The translations under genes and the position numbers were made by a program. 64,000 bases of DNA from Pseudorasbora parva (lineage: Eukaryota; Chordata; Actinopteri; Cypriniformes; Gobionidae): positions 42,560,518 to 42,624,517 of the forward strand of contig NC_090177.1 in NCBI RefSeq assembly GCF_024679245.1. The letters are read 5' to 3'. Below the pieces are notes generated by a model. The model saw only the letters and a program-made list of their open reading frames with translations. It searched no databases and had not been told where the DNA came from. Shown one piece after another: positions 13,851 to 23,710 of the stretch. Position 1 is the stretch's first letter. Each line of letters opens with the position of its first letter.

Positions 13851-14092
13851 GTCTCTCTGTTTCTCTCTTGTCTTTGTCAGAGCGTTGTTGGATGTTTCCC
13901 CTTGTGTCTCCGTGTTGGTTGTCGTTTCCCCCTTCCGTGAAACGCTGGATCCCTTCCCGGATTACCTGTACCGACCTCCCGAGTCACAGCTGCTCACAGC
14001 CTGCCCGTGTCGCCAACAGAGTCTCTCTCACTGCTCCGTCTTATCCGGACTTCTTCTGTGTTCTGAGTTTTGGCTTCTGTGACACTTCTGTC

Positions 14093-14098
14093 AATAAA
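14093..14098 (+). terminator. Poly(A) signal AATAAA in 5' LTR
   Basis: AATAAA near the LTR 3' end. The equivalent signal at 18802-18807 would end the element's transcript. It sets the R/U5 boundary roughly 15-25 bp downstream. Confidence 0.65.
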
Positions 14099-14143
14099 CT
14101 GAGTTACTTGCAATTGAATCCTGCCTCTGTGAATCCGTTACAG

Positions 14144-14154
14144 AACGCTCTGAC
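14144..14154 (+). other. Self-priming primer-binding site (Sushi-like)
   Basis: AACGCTCTGAC begins one base after the LTR and is the exact reverse complement of GTCAGAGCGTT at 13876-13886, the predicted first 11 nt of the element's RNA. In the Tf1 group of chromoviruses the 5' end of the mRNA folds back and is cleaved to prime reverse transcription instead of a tRNA. The 11-nt match and the start position fit that mechanism. I see no sequence resembling a tRNA 3' end (TGG...) at this position. Confidence 0.8.
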
Positions 14155-14159
14155 CAACC

Positions 14160-15092
14160 ATGGATTCAGCGAGTATCAACGCCCTACTGACCAGCAGCAA
14201 CGAGAGACTGGACCAGCAGGAGGCGAACTTAACTGCCACAGGACAGGCAGTACACACCTTGGTGGCACGGGTGGCCGAGCTGACCCAACAGATGCAACAA
14301 CTCGTCGGTCCCACTGTGCCCGACCCACCGCCGATTCCCCACACACCATCTGCATCGCGGCAATCGGAACCACGTCTGCCTACCCCCGAGAGTTATGCCG
14401 GTGAGAGCAATTATTGCAGAGCCTTCCTTACCAAGTGTTCCTTGTTTTTCGCTCTTCAACCGCAGACTTTCAACACGGAAAGATCCAAGGTGGCATTCGT
14501 CCTCACCCTGCTCTCCGGACGAGCCGCACTTTGGGGAACGGCGATGTGGGAGAACCAACATCCTTGCTGCTCCTCGTTCCAGACGCTGGCGGCAGAGATG
14601 AGAAGGGTGTTTGACCGAGCGGTGACCGGAAGAGAAGCAGCACGTCAACTCGCAGAGCTCCGCCAAGGTAACCGCTCGGTCTCGGATTATTCCATCGAGT
14701 TCCGCACCCTGGCCGCCGAGTGCAAGTGGAATGAGGAGGCACAGTGGGACATGTTCCTGCATGGGCTGGCTGACCGCATCCAGAAGGAGATATTCGCCAT
14801 CGACCTTCCGGAGAAGATTGACGGTCTCATTGATCTTGCTTTGAGGGTGGACGCTCGTCTGAGTCGGCTGAGGTCCAGGATGGATCCTCAGCATGGGAGT
14901 GTCGAATGCCCTCAGGCCAGCGCTACGGATGCGGTCAGCTACACCTTCGACCCGGAGCCCATGCAGGTGGGTCGAGCTCGGCTCTCCCGGGAGGAGAAGG
15001 CGAGACGGAGATCCCGTGGTCTTTGCCTGTACTGCGGCGGGAACGGACACCTGCTAGACTCCTGCCCGGTAAAAGACCACGCCCGGCGGTAA
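14160..15092 (+). CDS. gag: Gag polyprotein of Sushi-like retrotransposon
   Basis: 310-residue capsid/nucleocapsid protein that would assemble the cytoplasmic virus-like particle and bind element RNA. The N-terminus has a coiled-coil-like segment (residues about 10-45, with [10 protein letters not shown] and LTQQMQQL), followed by a proline-rich linker. The retrotransposon Gag capsid region covers about 75-240 (the block around [12 protein letters not shown], then [20 protein letters not shown]). A CCHC zinc knuckle, [14 protein letters not shown] (C-x2-C-x4-H-x4-C), lies at about 289-302. The start is the first ATG after the PBS, only 5 nt past it. The frame ends at TAA 15090-15092, overlapping pol. 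Gag of this lineage gave rise to vertebrate genes such as PEG10 and RTL1. Confidence 0.95.
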   Translation: MDSASINALLTSSNERLDQQEANLTATGQAVHTLVARVAELTQQMQQLVGPTVPDPPPIPHTPSASRQSEPRLPTPESYAGESNYCRAFLTKCSLFFALQPQTFNTERSKVAFVLTLLSGRAALWGTAMWENQHPCCSSFQTLAAEMRRVFDRAVTGREAARQLAELRQGNRSVSDYSIEFRTLAAECKWNEEAQWDMFLHGLADRIQKEIFAIDLPEKIDGLIDLALRVDARLSRLRSRMDPQHGSVECPQASATDAVSYTFDPEPMQVGRARLSREEKARRRSRGLCLYCGGNGHLLDSCPVKDHARR

Positions 15093-18000
15093 AAGGAAGG
15101 CTACTGTCGGGCGGGATCTCCGTGGAAAAGACCTCATCCTCCACTCTCCTCCCGGTGAGATTGCTGTGGGCAGCTCAGGATTATTCCAGCCTCGCCCTCC
15201 TCGACTCGGGAGCGGAAGGTAACTTCATTGACTCTGCCCTTGCTCACAAACTTAACATACCCACCATTGCACTCAAGAACACCATTTCTGTCAACGCACT
15301 CAATGGACAAGTTCTCCCTGACATTTCATTCACCACTGAACCACTTACACTGATCACTTCCGGCAACCACACAGAACGCATTTCATTTTTCATCCTGGAC
15401 TCCCCTTTGGCTCCCGTTGTCCTCGGTCACCCTTGGCTGGAGTTACACAATCCAAGGGTTGACTGGGGACAAAACTCTGTGTCTGCGTGGAGTGATAAAT
15501 GTTATGAGTCTTGTTTGGTGTCTGCTTGTTCGTCTGTTTCTCGTTCTGTTTTTCAGAGTGAGACGGTGAATCTGTCTAACGTGCCTCCGGAGTACCTCGA
15601 CCTGAAGGAAGTGTTCAGTAAGTCCCGAGCTGCTTCTCTCCCTCCGCATCGTCCCTATGACTGTGCTATAGATTTACTCCCAGGTAAGTCTCCGCCTAAG
15701 GGCAAACTTTACTCTCTTTCTATTCCAGAGAGGGAGGCCATGGAGAAATATATTTCTGATTCTCTAGCCTCCAAATTCATCCGCCCTTCCTCTTCTCCAG
15801 CGGGGGCGGGGTTCTTCTTCGTGGGGAAGAAGGATGGTTCTCTGCGACCTTGCATTGATTACCGAGGGCTGAATAACATCACGGTAAAGAATACCTATCC
15901 TTTGCCGTTGATGTCTTCAGCTTTCGAGAGGTTACAGGGAGCATCCGTCTTCACGAAGTTGGACTTACGTAACGCTTATCATTTGGTTCGCATCAGGGAG
16001 GGGGATGAATGGAAAACCGCATTTAACACCCCCAGGGGGCATTTTGAATACTTGGTCATGCCTTTCGGCCTTTCCAACTCCCCAGCGGTTTTCCAGGCAC
16101 TCGTCAATGATGTGTTGAGAGACATGGTCGACCAATTCATATATGTCTACCTGGATGACATTTTGATTTTTTCTTCGTCTCTCCAGGAACATGTTCGACA
16201 CGTCAGACGAGTGCTTCAGAGGTTGCTAGAGAATGGGCTTTTTGTCAAGGCGGAGAAATGCGCTTTTCATGCACAGTCTGTTCCTTTTTTAGGGTACATC
16301 GTGTCATCGGAGGGAATGCGCATGGATCCCGACAAGGTTAAGGCTGTGATGGATTGGCCAAGTCCAGATTCCCGTAAGGCCCTACAGAGGTTTCTGGGGT
16401 TCGCCAATTTCTATCGGCGTTTTATTCGCAATTTCAGCCAACTAGCCGCACCTCTGACTGCCTTGACCTCTCCCCGAATGACGTTCAGGTGGTCCGATAC
16501 AGCCGAGGCTGTATTCGCCAAACTCAAAAGCCGCTTTGTTTCGGCTCCCATCTTAGTCGCCCCTGATCCCACACGTCAGTTCGTGGTAGAGGTCGACGCG
16601 TCAGAGGTGGGGGTAGGAGCGGTTCTTTCACAGCGCTCTCCCTCTGATGACAAGATGCACCCGTGCGCGTTTTTCTCCCATCGTCTTTCTCCTGCCGAAC
16701 GCAATTATGACATTGGTAACAGAGAGTTGTTGGCCGTCAAGTTAGCGTTGGAGGAGTGGCGTCATTGGCTTGAAGGGTCGGGGGTACCCTTTATTGTATG
16801 GACGGATCATAAGAACCTTGAATATATTAGATCTGCTAAAAGACTCAACTCCAGGCAGGCTCGGTGGGCACTTTTTTTCGGACGTTTTGACTTTGTTCTC
16901 TCGTACCGCCCCGGGTCTAAAAACATCAAACCCGACTCTTTATCTCGTATTTTTGATGCTTCCGAACGCCCGGTTACTCCCGAGTGTATTTTGCCAGAGA
17001 AGATAGTTATCTCTACACTCACATGGGAGATCGAATCGAAGGTCAAAGTGGCCTTAGAAGGGGTAACGCCCCCGCCCGGCGGCCCACCGAGTTGTTTGTT
17101 CGTTCCGGAGGGGTTAAGATCCGAGGTCCTCAAATGGGGTCACTGCTCCAACATTGCCTGTCATCCAGGGGTAAACCGCACTTGCAGTTTAATAAAGCAA
17201 CGATTTTGGTGGCCACTTATGGCTCGCGACATTCGCAGTTTCGTTTTGGCTTGCTCGGTCTGTGCGGTTGGTAAGACATCTAACCAACCTCCCCAGGGGT
17301 TACTTCAGCCGCTGTCTGTTCCTTCGAGACCCTGGTCCCACATCGCTCTAGATTTTGTTACCGCCCTCCCGCCCTCCCAGGGCAAGACGGTCGTTTTGAC
17401 CGTCGTGGACCGATTCTCGAAGGCAGCACATTTCATTCCCTTGCCCAAATTACCCTCAGCCAAGGAGACAGCGGTATCTGTAGTAGATCACGTCTTTCGG
17501 TTACATGGCCTCCCGATGGACGTGGTCTCCGACAGAGGTTCCCAATTTGTGTCCAAATTTTGGCAGGAGTTTTGTAAATTACTAGGAGCCACGGTTAGTC
17601 TGTCTTCGGGTTATCACCCCCAAAGCAACGGTCAGACCGAGAGAGCCAATCAGGATCTGGAGAGAGTGTTGCGATGTTTGGTATCCAAGAATCCTTCATC
17701 CTGGAGCCAGCAACTCTCTATGGTTGAGTACGCTCATAACTCGTTACCAGTGTCATCTACGGGCCTTTCGCCATTTGAGTGTAGTGTAGGTTACCAGCCA
17801 CCTATTTTTCCTAGTCTGGATTCCGAGGTCGCGGTCCCCTCTGTTCACGCCTTTATCCAGAGGTGTCATCGCACATGGACCAGAGCCCGTGAGACTCTGC
17901 TCCAGGTGGGAGCGCGCACCAAGGCTAAAGCCGATCGCCACCGGTCTAAGCCTCCCGTTTACGTCGTCGGTCAAAAAGTGTGGCTTTCTACCAAGAACAT

Positions 18001-18409
18001 TCCTCTCCGCTCCGTATCTAATAAACTTGCTCCCAAATTTATCGGCCCGTTCACTGTCACCAAGATCATTAGTCCGGTGACAGTCCGCCTCAAACTCCCT
18101 CCGGCGTACAGGAGGATTCATCCCGCCTTCCATGTATCCAAAATCAAACCTGTTTTTCACTCCCACCTTAATCCGCCAGTCCCGGTTCCCCCACCGCCGC
18201 GACTCGTAGATGGGGAACCAACTTATTCGGTTAATCGCATTCTGGATTCTAGACGGAGGGGACGCGGTTTCCAGTACTTGGTGGACTGGGAAGGTTACGG
18301 TCCGGAGGAGAGAAGTTGGGTTCCTGCTAGGGACATTCTGGATCACTCCCTTATTGATGATTACAATCAACAGGTAAGGTCGGCTGGGAGCGTCAGGGGA
18401 CGCTCCTAG
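14906..18409 (+). CDS. pol: Pol polyprotein of Sushi-like retrotransposon (-1 frame of gag)
   Basis: Frame of 1167 codons, counted from an internal ATG that overlaps gag. The true pol probably begins at a -1 frameshift near the gag end. Domains in order (residues from 14906) are aspartic protease [10 protein letters not shown] (about 97-107), RT with YLDD at about 415-418, RNase H ([15 protein letters not shown], then WTDHKNLEY), and an integrase HHCC zinc finger (HPGVNRT...CSVC). The DDE core follows, with Asp in LDFV (about 815), Asp in SDRGS (about 874) and Glu in GQTERAN (about 912). A GPF-containing module (FIGPFTV) comes next, and a chromodomain (about 1107-1155, with [15 protein letters not shown]) closes the protein. 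All catalytic residues are present with no stops. Chromodomains are thought to direct integration toward particular chromatin. No canonical slippery heptamer was evident; GGTAAAA at 15068-15074 is the best nearby candidate. Confidence 0.95.
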   Translation: MPSGQRYGCGQLHLRPGAHAGGSSSALPGGEGETEIPWSLPVLRRERTPARLLPGKRPRPAVKGRLLSGGISVEKTSSSTLLPVRLLWAAQDYSSLALLDSGAEGNFIDSALAHKLNIPTIALKNTISVNALNGQVLPDISFTTEPLTLITSGNHTERISFFILDSPLAPVVLGHPWLELHNPRVDWGQNSVSAWSDKCYESCLVSACSSVSRSVFQSETVNLSNVPPEYLDLKEVFSKSRAASLPPHRPYDCAIDLLPGKSPPKGKLYSLSIPEREAMEKYISDSLASKFIRPSSSPAGAGFFFVGKKDGSLRPCIDYRGLNNITVKNTYPLPLMSSAFERLQGASVFTKLDLRNAYHLVRIREGDEWKTAFNTPRGHFEYLVMPFGLSNSPAVFQALVNDVLRDMVDQFIYVYLDDILIFSSSLQEHVRHVRRVLQRLLENGLFVKAEKCAFHAQSVPFLGYIVSSEGMRMDPDKVKAVMDWPSPDSRKALQRFLGFANFYRRFIRNFSQLAAPLTALTSPRMTFRWSDTAEAVFAKLKSRFVSAPILVAPDPTRQFVVEVDASEVGVGAVLSQRSPSDDKMHPCAFFSHRLSPAERNYDIGNRELLAVKLALEEWRHWLEGSGVPFIVWTDHKNLEYIRSAKRLNSRQARWALFFGRFDFVLSYRPGSKNIKPDSLSRIFDASERPVTPECILPEKIVISTLTWEIESKVKVALEGVTPPPGGPPSCLFVPEGLRSEVLKWGHCSNIACHPGVNRTCSLIKQRFWWPLMARDIRSFVLACSVCAVGKTSNQPPQGLLQPLSVPSRPWSHIALDFVTALPPSQGKTVVLTVVDRFSKAAHFIPLPKLPSAKETAVSVVDHVFRLHGLPMDVVSDRGSQFVSKFWQEFCKLLGATVSLSSGYHPQSNGQTERANQDLERVLRCLVSKNPSSWSQQLSMVEYAHNSLPVSSTGLSPFECSVGYQPPIFPSLDSEVAVPSVHAFIQRCHRTWTRARETLLQVGARTKAKADRHRSKPPVYVVGQKVWLSTKNIPLRSVSNKLAPKFIGPFTVTKIISPVTVRLKLPPAYRRIHPAFHVSKIKPVFHSHLNPPVPVPPPPRLVDGEPTYSVNRILDSRRRGRGFQYLVDWEGYGPEERSWVPARDILDHSLIDDYNQQVRSAGSVRGRS

Positions 18410-18418
18410 GGGGAGGGG
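18408..18418 (+). other. Polypurine tract (Sushi-like)
   Basis: AGGGGGAGGGG lies 3 bp before the 3' LTR and overlaps the pol stop codon TAG (18407-18409). It would prime plus-strand DNA synthesis. Confidence 0.85.
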
Positions 18419-18421
18419 TAC

Positions 18422-18851
18422 TGTCACGGTTCATGGATTCCCTGTCTCACTCTTGGGTGCGTGTTGAATGTAGGTGAGGGCGGAGCCTGGGATTGGCTCA
18501 TCACGCACCTGTGGCTGATCACCTGCACCAGCTGCAACTCATCACCTTCACCCTATTTAGTCTCTCTGTTTCTCTCTTGTCTTTGTCAGAGCGTTGTTGG
18601 ATGTTTCCCCTTGTGTCTCCGTGTTGGTTGTCGTTTCCCCCTTCCGTGAAACGCTGGATCCCTTCCCGGATTACCTGTACCGACCTCCCGAGTCACAGCT
18701 GCTCACAGCCTGCCCGTGTCGCCAACAGAGTCTCTCTCACTGCTCCGTCTTATCCGGACTTCTTCTGTGTTCTGAGTTTTGGCTTCTGTGACACTTCTGT
18801 CAATAAACTGAGTTACTTGCAATTGAATCCTGCCTCTGTGAATCCGTTACA
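18422..18851 (+). repeat. 3' LTR of Sushi-like element
   Basis: 430 bp with the same termini and length as the 5' LTR, and no differences found by reading. It contains the poly(A) signal at 18802-18807 and is followed by the AGATG duplication at 18852-18856. Confidence 0.96.
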
Positions 18852-18934
18852 AGATGTTGATATAACTTTTCTTTTGCAGGTGCAGGAGAACGTGGACGAC
18901 ATTTCTTCAATTCTAAACAATTAGGCATTTATGA

Positions 18935-19063
18935 AATGTAGTGGAGTATGATATTATGTTTTGGAACATAGTGAAGTAAAAGTTTCTCTGATAAAGTACA
19001 GATGAAAAATGTACTTAAGTACAGTAAAAAAGTAAAAAAATGATTTGCTACTGCCCACCACTG
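18935..19063. mobile_element. hAT-like terminal fragment
   Basis: On the minus strand this reads CAGTGGTGGGCAGTAGC followed by TACTTAAGTACA-type motifs, matching the terminus of a common fish hAT family. I found no partner end with an 8-bp duplication. The segment at 11090-11210 may be the other, damaged end. Confidence 0.45.
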
Positions 19064-19409
19064 ATATTCTGGCAACAATCAATGGAGATTTAGTTGTATT
19101 GTTTAGTTGTAATGCAGTATGTAAATATCTGCACAGTGCAGGACTGCTTAAAGTTATGTTCGAGTGATGAAGAAACATGGGTAAAGGAGAAAATACAGAG
19201 CGGAACGTGCTTGATAAATTACTAAATGTGCAATAAACCGTGAAACAGAACTGAATCTGGTGCTCACACACTGACAGGAGGATTTCTGTGTCATACACCC
19301 AAAGCGCAGAAAGAAAACCATCCCAAATTGACTTCTGTGGCTTAATGTGCTTGAATGGTCAAATACACACAATTATGTGTCAACATGACCATCTTGGCGA
19401 GTATTTACG

Positions 19410-20010
19410 TCAGTTGTACACTCCTGGGCAAAAAACTAAATGGGTCATGCCCAAAATGGCTAAACACTAAGCTTGTAATTGTCTTAACCACAAATTATTG
19501 GTCAGGAAACTACCAAAATGTAAGCAAAAGCACAACTTGAAGAGCCATTGCTGTCTCAGAAAGAAGATACGTTTTTGGCAGGATATGTGAAGTTGTGTGT
19601 GGAGTGATGAATCTCAGTGAAACACGAGTCGCATAGTGATTCTCTTCGAAAATCTGCTGGGAGATATTATAATGAATGCATCTCTAGCACAGTGAAGTGC
19701 AGAGGAAGAGTGTCATTGTGTGGGAAGCCTTAAGCTGCTGGCATTGTTGAGCTACTTCACTCTGAAAAGTCATTTAATGCTTTGGAGTACAGGAGATGGA
19801 GTACATGCTTCCCACAAATGAAAAGTTGTTATGTAAAGGGGAATGATCAGATGTTATTTTTCATCAATACAATGCTCCTGTCCAAATTGCAAAGACAACC
19901 AAGAAGTGTCTTGAGAACTCCATCAGGCTCATGTTTTGGCCTCGTCAGAGTCCAGATTTGAACCCTCTATGGAAAAATAAAGTGGGAGACCTTTTTCAAT
20001 TACTTGTGAA
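19410..20010 (+). pseudogene. Degraded Tc1/mariner transposase relic
   Basis: Scattered frames recall a Tc1-family DDE transposase: a HTH-region remnant near 19530-19650, then NAPVQIAKTTKKCLENS (about 19870-19920) and PRQSPDLNPLW (about 19940-19975), which correspond to the second Asp block and the terminal PDLNP-IE block. The Glu after PDLNP is no longer readable and multiple stops and shifts are present. No terminal inverted repeats were identified. It is an old, inactive copy. Confidence 0.7.
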
Positions 20011-20044
20011 CTATAGTCAGTGGCAGTCCCACCCAATTTGTGAA

Positions 20045-20080
20045 ATCAAGCCACAACACAAAAAAATCAAGCCACAACTC
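20045..20080. repeat. Inverted seed copies of the minisatellite unit
   Basis: AATCAAGCCACAAC occurs twice, separated by ACAAAAA. This is the reverse complement of GTTGTGGCTTGATT, which opens the minisatellite at about 20212-20225. Confidence 0.7.
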
Positions 20081-20206
20081 ATCGGAAACGCTCCCGACCA
20101 CTAGAGGGCTTTTGGAGCGCGATCAAGTTATTTTTCCTTGCCGTCGTTCTATAGATTCGCCAGCCTTGCAAAGATATAACACTATGATAAACACTTTATA
20201 AACACT

Positions 20207-23200
20207 TGTGTTGTGGCTTGATTTTGTTGTGTTGTGGCTTTATTCTGTTGTTGTGGCTTAATTCTGTTGTGTTGTGGCTTTATTCCGTTGTGTTGTGGCT
20301 TTATTCCGTTGTGTTGTGGCTTTATTCTGTTGTGTTGTGGCTTTATTCTGTTGTGTTGTGGCTTTATTCTGTTGTTGTGGCTTTATTCTGTTGTGTTGTG
20401 GCTTTATTCTGTTGTGTTGTGGCTTTATTCTGTTGTGTTGTGGCTTTATTCTGTTGTGTTGTGGCTTTATTCTTTTTTGTTTGGCTTTATTCTGTTGTGT
20501 TGTGGCTTTATTCCGTTGTGTTGTGGCTTTATTCCGTTGTGTTGTGCCTTTATTCTGTTGTTGTGGCTTTATTCCGTTGTGTTGTGGCTTTATTCTGTTG
20601 TGTTGTGGCTTTATTCTTTTGGGTTGTGGCTTTATTCTGTTGTTGTGGCTTTATTCTGTTGTGTTGTGGCTTTATTCTGTTGTTGTGGCTTTATTCCGTT
20701 GTGTTGTGGCTTTATTCCGTTGTGTTGTGCCTTTATTCTGTTGTTGTGGCTTTATTCTGTTGTTGTGGCTTTATTCCGTTGTGTTGTGGCTTTATTCTGT
20801 TGTTGTGGCTTTATTCCGTTGTGTTGTGGCTTTATTCCGTTGTGTTGTGCCTTTATTCTGTTGTTGTGGCTTTATTCTGTTGTTGTGGCTTTATTCCGTT
20901 GTGTTGTGGCTTTATTCTGTTGTGTTGTGGCTTTATTCTGTTGTGTTGTGGCTTTATTCTGTTGGGTTGTGGCTTTATTCTGTTGTGTTGTGGCTTTATT
21001 CTGTTGTGTTGTGGCTTTATTCTTTTTTGTTTGGCTTTATTCTGTTGTGTTGTGGCTTTATTCCGTTGTGTTGTGGCTTTATTCCGTTGTGTTGTGGCTT
21101 TATTCCGTTGTGTTGTGCCTTTATTCTGTTGTTGTGGCTTTATTCCGTTGTGTTGTGGCTTTATTCTGTTGTGTTGTGGCTTTATTCTGTTGTGTTGTGG
21201 CTTTATTCTGTTGTTGTGGCTTTATTCCGTTGTGTTGTGGCTTTATTCTGTTGTGTTGTGCCTTTATTCTGTTGTTGTGGCTTTATTCTGTTGTTGTGGC
21301 TTTATTCTGTTGGGTTGTGGCTTTATTCTGTTGTGTTGTGGCTTTATTCTGTTGTGTTGTGGCTTTATTCCGTTGTGTTGTGGCTTTATTCCGTTGTGTT
21401 GTGGCTTTATTCCGTTGTGTTGTGGCTTTATTCCGTTGTGTTGTGGCTTTATTCCGTTGTGTTGTGCCTTTATTCTGTTGTTGTGGCTTTATTCTGTTGT
21501 TGTGGCTTTATTCCGTTGTGTTGTGGCTTTATTCTGTTGTGTTGTGGCTTTATTCTGTTGGGTTGTGGCTTTATTCTGTTGTGCTGTGGCTTTATTCTGT
21601 TGTGTTGTGGCTTTATTCTGTTGTGTTGTGGCTTTATTCTGTTGTGTTGTGGCTTTATTCTGTTGTGTTGTGGCTTTATTCTGTTGTGTTGTGGCTTTAT
21701 TCTTTTTTGTTTGGCTTTATTCTGTTGTGTTGTGGCTTTATTCCGTTGTGTTGTGCCTTTATTCTGTTGTTGTGGCTTTATTCCGTTGTGTTGTGGCTTT
21801 ATTCTGTTGTGTTGTGGCTTTATTCTTTTGGGTTGTGGCTTTATTCTGTTGTTGTGGCTTTATTCTGTTGTGTTGTGGCTTTATTCTGTTGTTGTGGCTT
21901 TATTCCGTTGTGTTGTGGCTTTATTCCGTTGTGTTGTGGCTTTATTCCGTTGTGTTGTGGCTTTATTCTTTTGGGTTGTGGCTTTAATCTGTTGTTGTGG
22001 CTTTATTCTGTTGTGTTGTGGCTTTATTCTGTTGTTGTGGCTTTATTCTGTTGTGTTGTGGCTTTATTCTGTTGTGTTGTGGCTTTAATCTGTTGTTGTG
22101 GCTTTATTCTGTTGTGTTGTGGCTTTATTCTGTTGTGTTGTGGCTGTATTCTGTTGTTGTGGCTTTATTCTGTTGTGTTGTGGCTTTATTCTGTTGTGTT
22201 GTGGCTTTATTCTGTTGTGTTGTGGCTTTATTCTGTTGGGTTGTGGCTTTATTCTGTTGTTGTGGCTTTATTCTGTTGTGTTGTGGCTTTATTCCATTGT
22301 GTTGTGGCTTTATTCCGTTGTGTTGTGCCTTTATTCTGTTGTTGTGGCTTTATTCTGTTGTGGCTTTATTCTGTTGTTGTGGCTTTATTCTGTTGTGTTG
22401 TGGCTTTATTCTGTTGTTGTGGCTTTATTCTGTTGTGTTGTGCCTTTATTCTGTTGTTGTGGCTTTATTCTGTTGTGTTGTGGCTTTATTCTGTTGTTGT
22501 GGCTTTATTCTGTTGTTGTGGCTTTATTCTGTTGTGTTGTGGCTTTATTCCGTTGTGTTGTGCCTTTATTCTGTTGTGTTGTGCCTTTATTCTGTTGTTG
22601 TGGCTTTATTCTGTTGTGTTGTGGCTTTATTCTGTTGTGTTGTGGCTTTATTCCGTTGTGTTGTGGCTTTATTCTGTTGTTGTGGCTTTATTCTGTTGTT
22701 CTTGTGGCTTTATTCTGTTGTTGTGGCTTTATTCTGTTGTGTTGTGGCTTTATTCTGTTGTGTTGTGGCTTTATTCTGTTGTTGTGGCTTTATTCTGTTG
22801 TTGTGGCTTTATTCTGTTGTGTTGTGGCTTTATTCTGTTGTGTTGTGGCTTTATTCTGTTGTTGTGGCTTTATTCTGTTGTTGTGGCTTTATTCTGTTGT
22901 GTTGTGGCTTTATTCTGTTGTTGTGGCTTTATTCTGTTGTGTTGTGGCTTTATTCTGTTGTGTTGTGGCTTTATTCTGTTGTTGTGGCTTTATTCTGTTG
23001 TTGTGGCTTTATTCTGTTGTGTTGTGGCTTTATTCTGTTGTGTTGTGGCTTTATTCTGTTGTTGTGGCTTTATTCTGTTTTGTTGTGGCTTTATTCCGTT
23101 GTGTTGTGGCTTTATTCCGTTGTGTTGTGGCTTTATTCTGTTGTGTTGTGGCTTTATTCTGTTGTGTTGTGGCTTTATTCTGTTGTTGTGGCTTTATTCT

Positions 23201-23330
23201 GTTGTGTTGTGGCTTTATTCTGTTGTTGTGGCTTTATTCCGTTTTGTTGTGGCTTTATTCTGTTGTGTTGTGGTTTTATTCTGTTGTGTTGTGGCTTTAT
23301 TCTGTTGGGTTGTGGCTTTATTACGTTGTG
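20207..23330. repeat. 3.1-kb minisatellite, 21/19-bp units
   Basis: About 150 tandem units of core GTTGTGGCTTTATTCTG. The common 21-bp form starts TTGTGTTG and a 19-bp form has lost one TG. Variants TTCCG, TTCTTTTTTGTTTGG, TTCTTTTGGG and GTGCC recur in the same order, showing higher-order duplication. The long Leu/Cys/Val/Tyr frames (up to 1099 codons) arise because the 21-bp unit has no stop in any plus frame. They are not proteins. Nothing resembles CRISPR spacers. Confidence 0.96.
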
Positions 23331-23599
23331 TTATTAACTTATTTATAATTATGTTGTGTTGTGCACTACTGGGCCACTGTAATTTTCAATTTTCGGATTT
23401 CAATTTTCGTCTTCACGTCAACATAATACATTCTGACGTGTTCACATACTATAGTACGGCGATGACTCATTGGTGCATCATAATTATTCATGAGAGCGTG
23501 TGTCCATATGAGAAAACAAGTTTCTTAGTTTAGTGAGAAATTTTCCAGAAAAATTTTCACTCCTGAGAGCGACCCATTCTTTCACTAATGTGTGTAGAA
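23331..23599. other. Unannotated DNA after the minisatellite
   Basis: Unique AT-rich sequence. The tail of a repeat-derived frame runs into it. No gene seen. Confidence 0.4.
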
Positions 23600-23710
23600 G
23601 CGTCTGCAGGCCTAGTGCTTGATTTATACGCCTGTGGCTGTGGAAGTGATTGAACACCTGAACTCAGTGATTTGGAGGGGTGTCCCAATACTTTTGGCAT
23701 TATAGTGTGT
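23600..23710. mobile_element. Right end of a Tc1-like element
   Basis: GATTGAACACCTGAACTCAG, then GGAGGGGTGTCCCAATACTT, then TTGGCATTATAGTGTG is the well-known right terminal repeat of a fish Tc1-like family. The matching left end is not in the flanking sequence, so only a fragment remains. Confidence 0.6.

Larger units (their letters stand above)
13713..14142 (+). repeat. 5' LTR of Sushi-like element
   Basis: Starts TGTCACGG and ends CCGTTACA. It carries a TATTTA promoter box (13845-13850), the predicted transcript start (13876) and AATAAA (14093-14098), giving U3 of about 163 bp. It appears identical to the 3' LTR at 18422-18851. Confidence 0.96.
13713..18851 (+). mobile_element. Full-length Sushi-like chromodomain Ty3/gypsy retrotransposon
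   Basis: 5.14-kb element in the order 430-bp LTR, PBS, gag, pol (protease, RT, RNase H, integrase, chromodomain), polypurine tract, 430-bp LTR. Both LTRs have the same length and I could find no difference between them. Both main frames are open throughout, and an exact 5-bp duplication flanks the element. Gag with one CCHC knuckle, pol in the -1 frame, a C-terminal chromodomain and a self-complementary PBS place it in the Tf1/Sushi chromovirus lineage. Everything visible is consistent with a very recent and possibly competent copy. Confidence 0.96.
13655..18924 (+). other. Candidate two-exon mini-frame interrupted by the Sushi element
   Basis: ATGGAGGAATTAG ends at a consensus donor (GTGAGT at 13668), and TTTTCTTTTGCAG ends at 18879, followed by GTGCAGGAG. 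Without the retroelement and one copy of its target duplication the intron would be about 68 bp, a normal size for fish. The joined frame would be only about two dozen codons. I do not recognise it, and it may be a relic of an older transposon or chance. Confidence 0.2.

Noticed and set aside
13710..14404. 206-codon frame starting in the Sushi-like 5' LTR
   Set aside because: It runs through LTR and gag in the wrong frame, and its first part is duplicated in the 3' LTR; no family motif.
14229..15050. 273-codon minus-strand frame opposite gag
   Set aside because: Antisense shadow of the real Gag frame, which has a zinc knuckle and capsid motifs.
11084..19063. A single 8-kb hAT element hosting the Sushi-like insertion
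   Set aside because: The right end (GCCCACCACTG) is convincing, but the left end is degraded and there is no matching 8-bp duplication.
20207..23330. Possible CRISPR-like array
   Set aside because: Units are directly adjacent with no unique spacers and the context is eukaryotic.
20206..23533. Open frames of 416-1099 codons rich in Leu, Cys, Val and Tyr
   Set aside because: They are translations of the 21/19-bp minisatellite in three different plus frames; they have no complexity beyond the repeat, so they are not genes.
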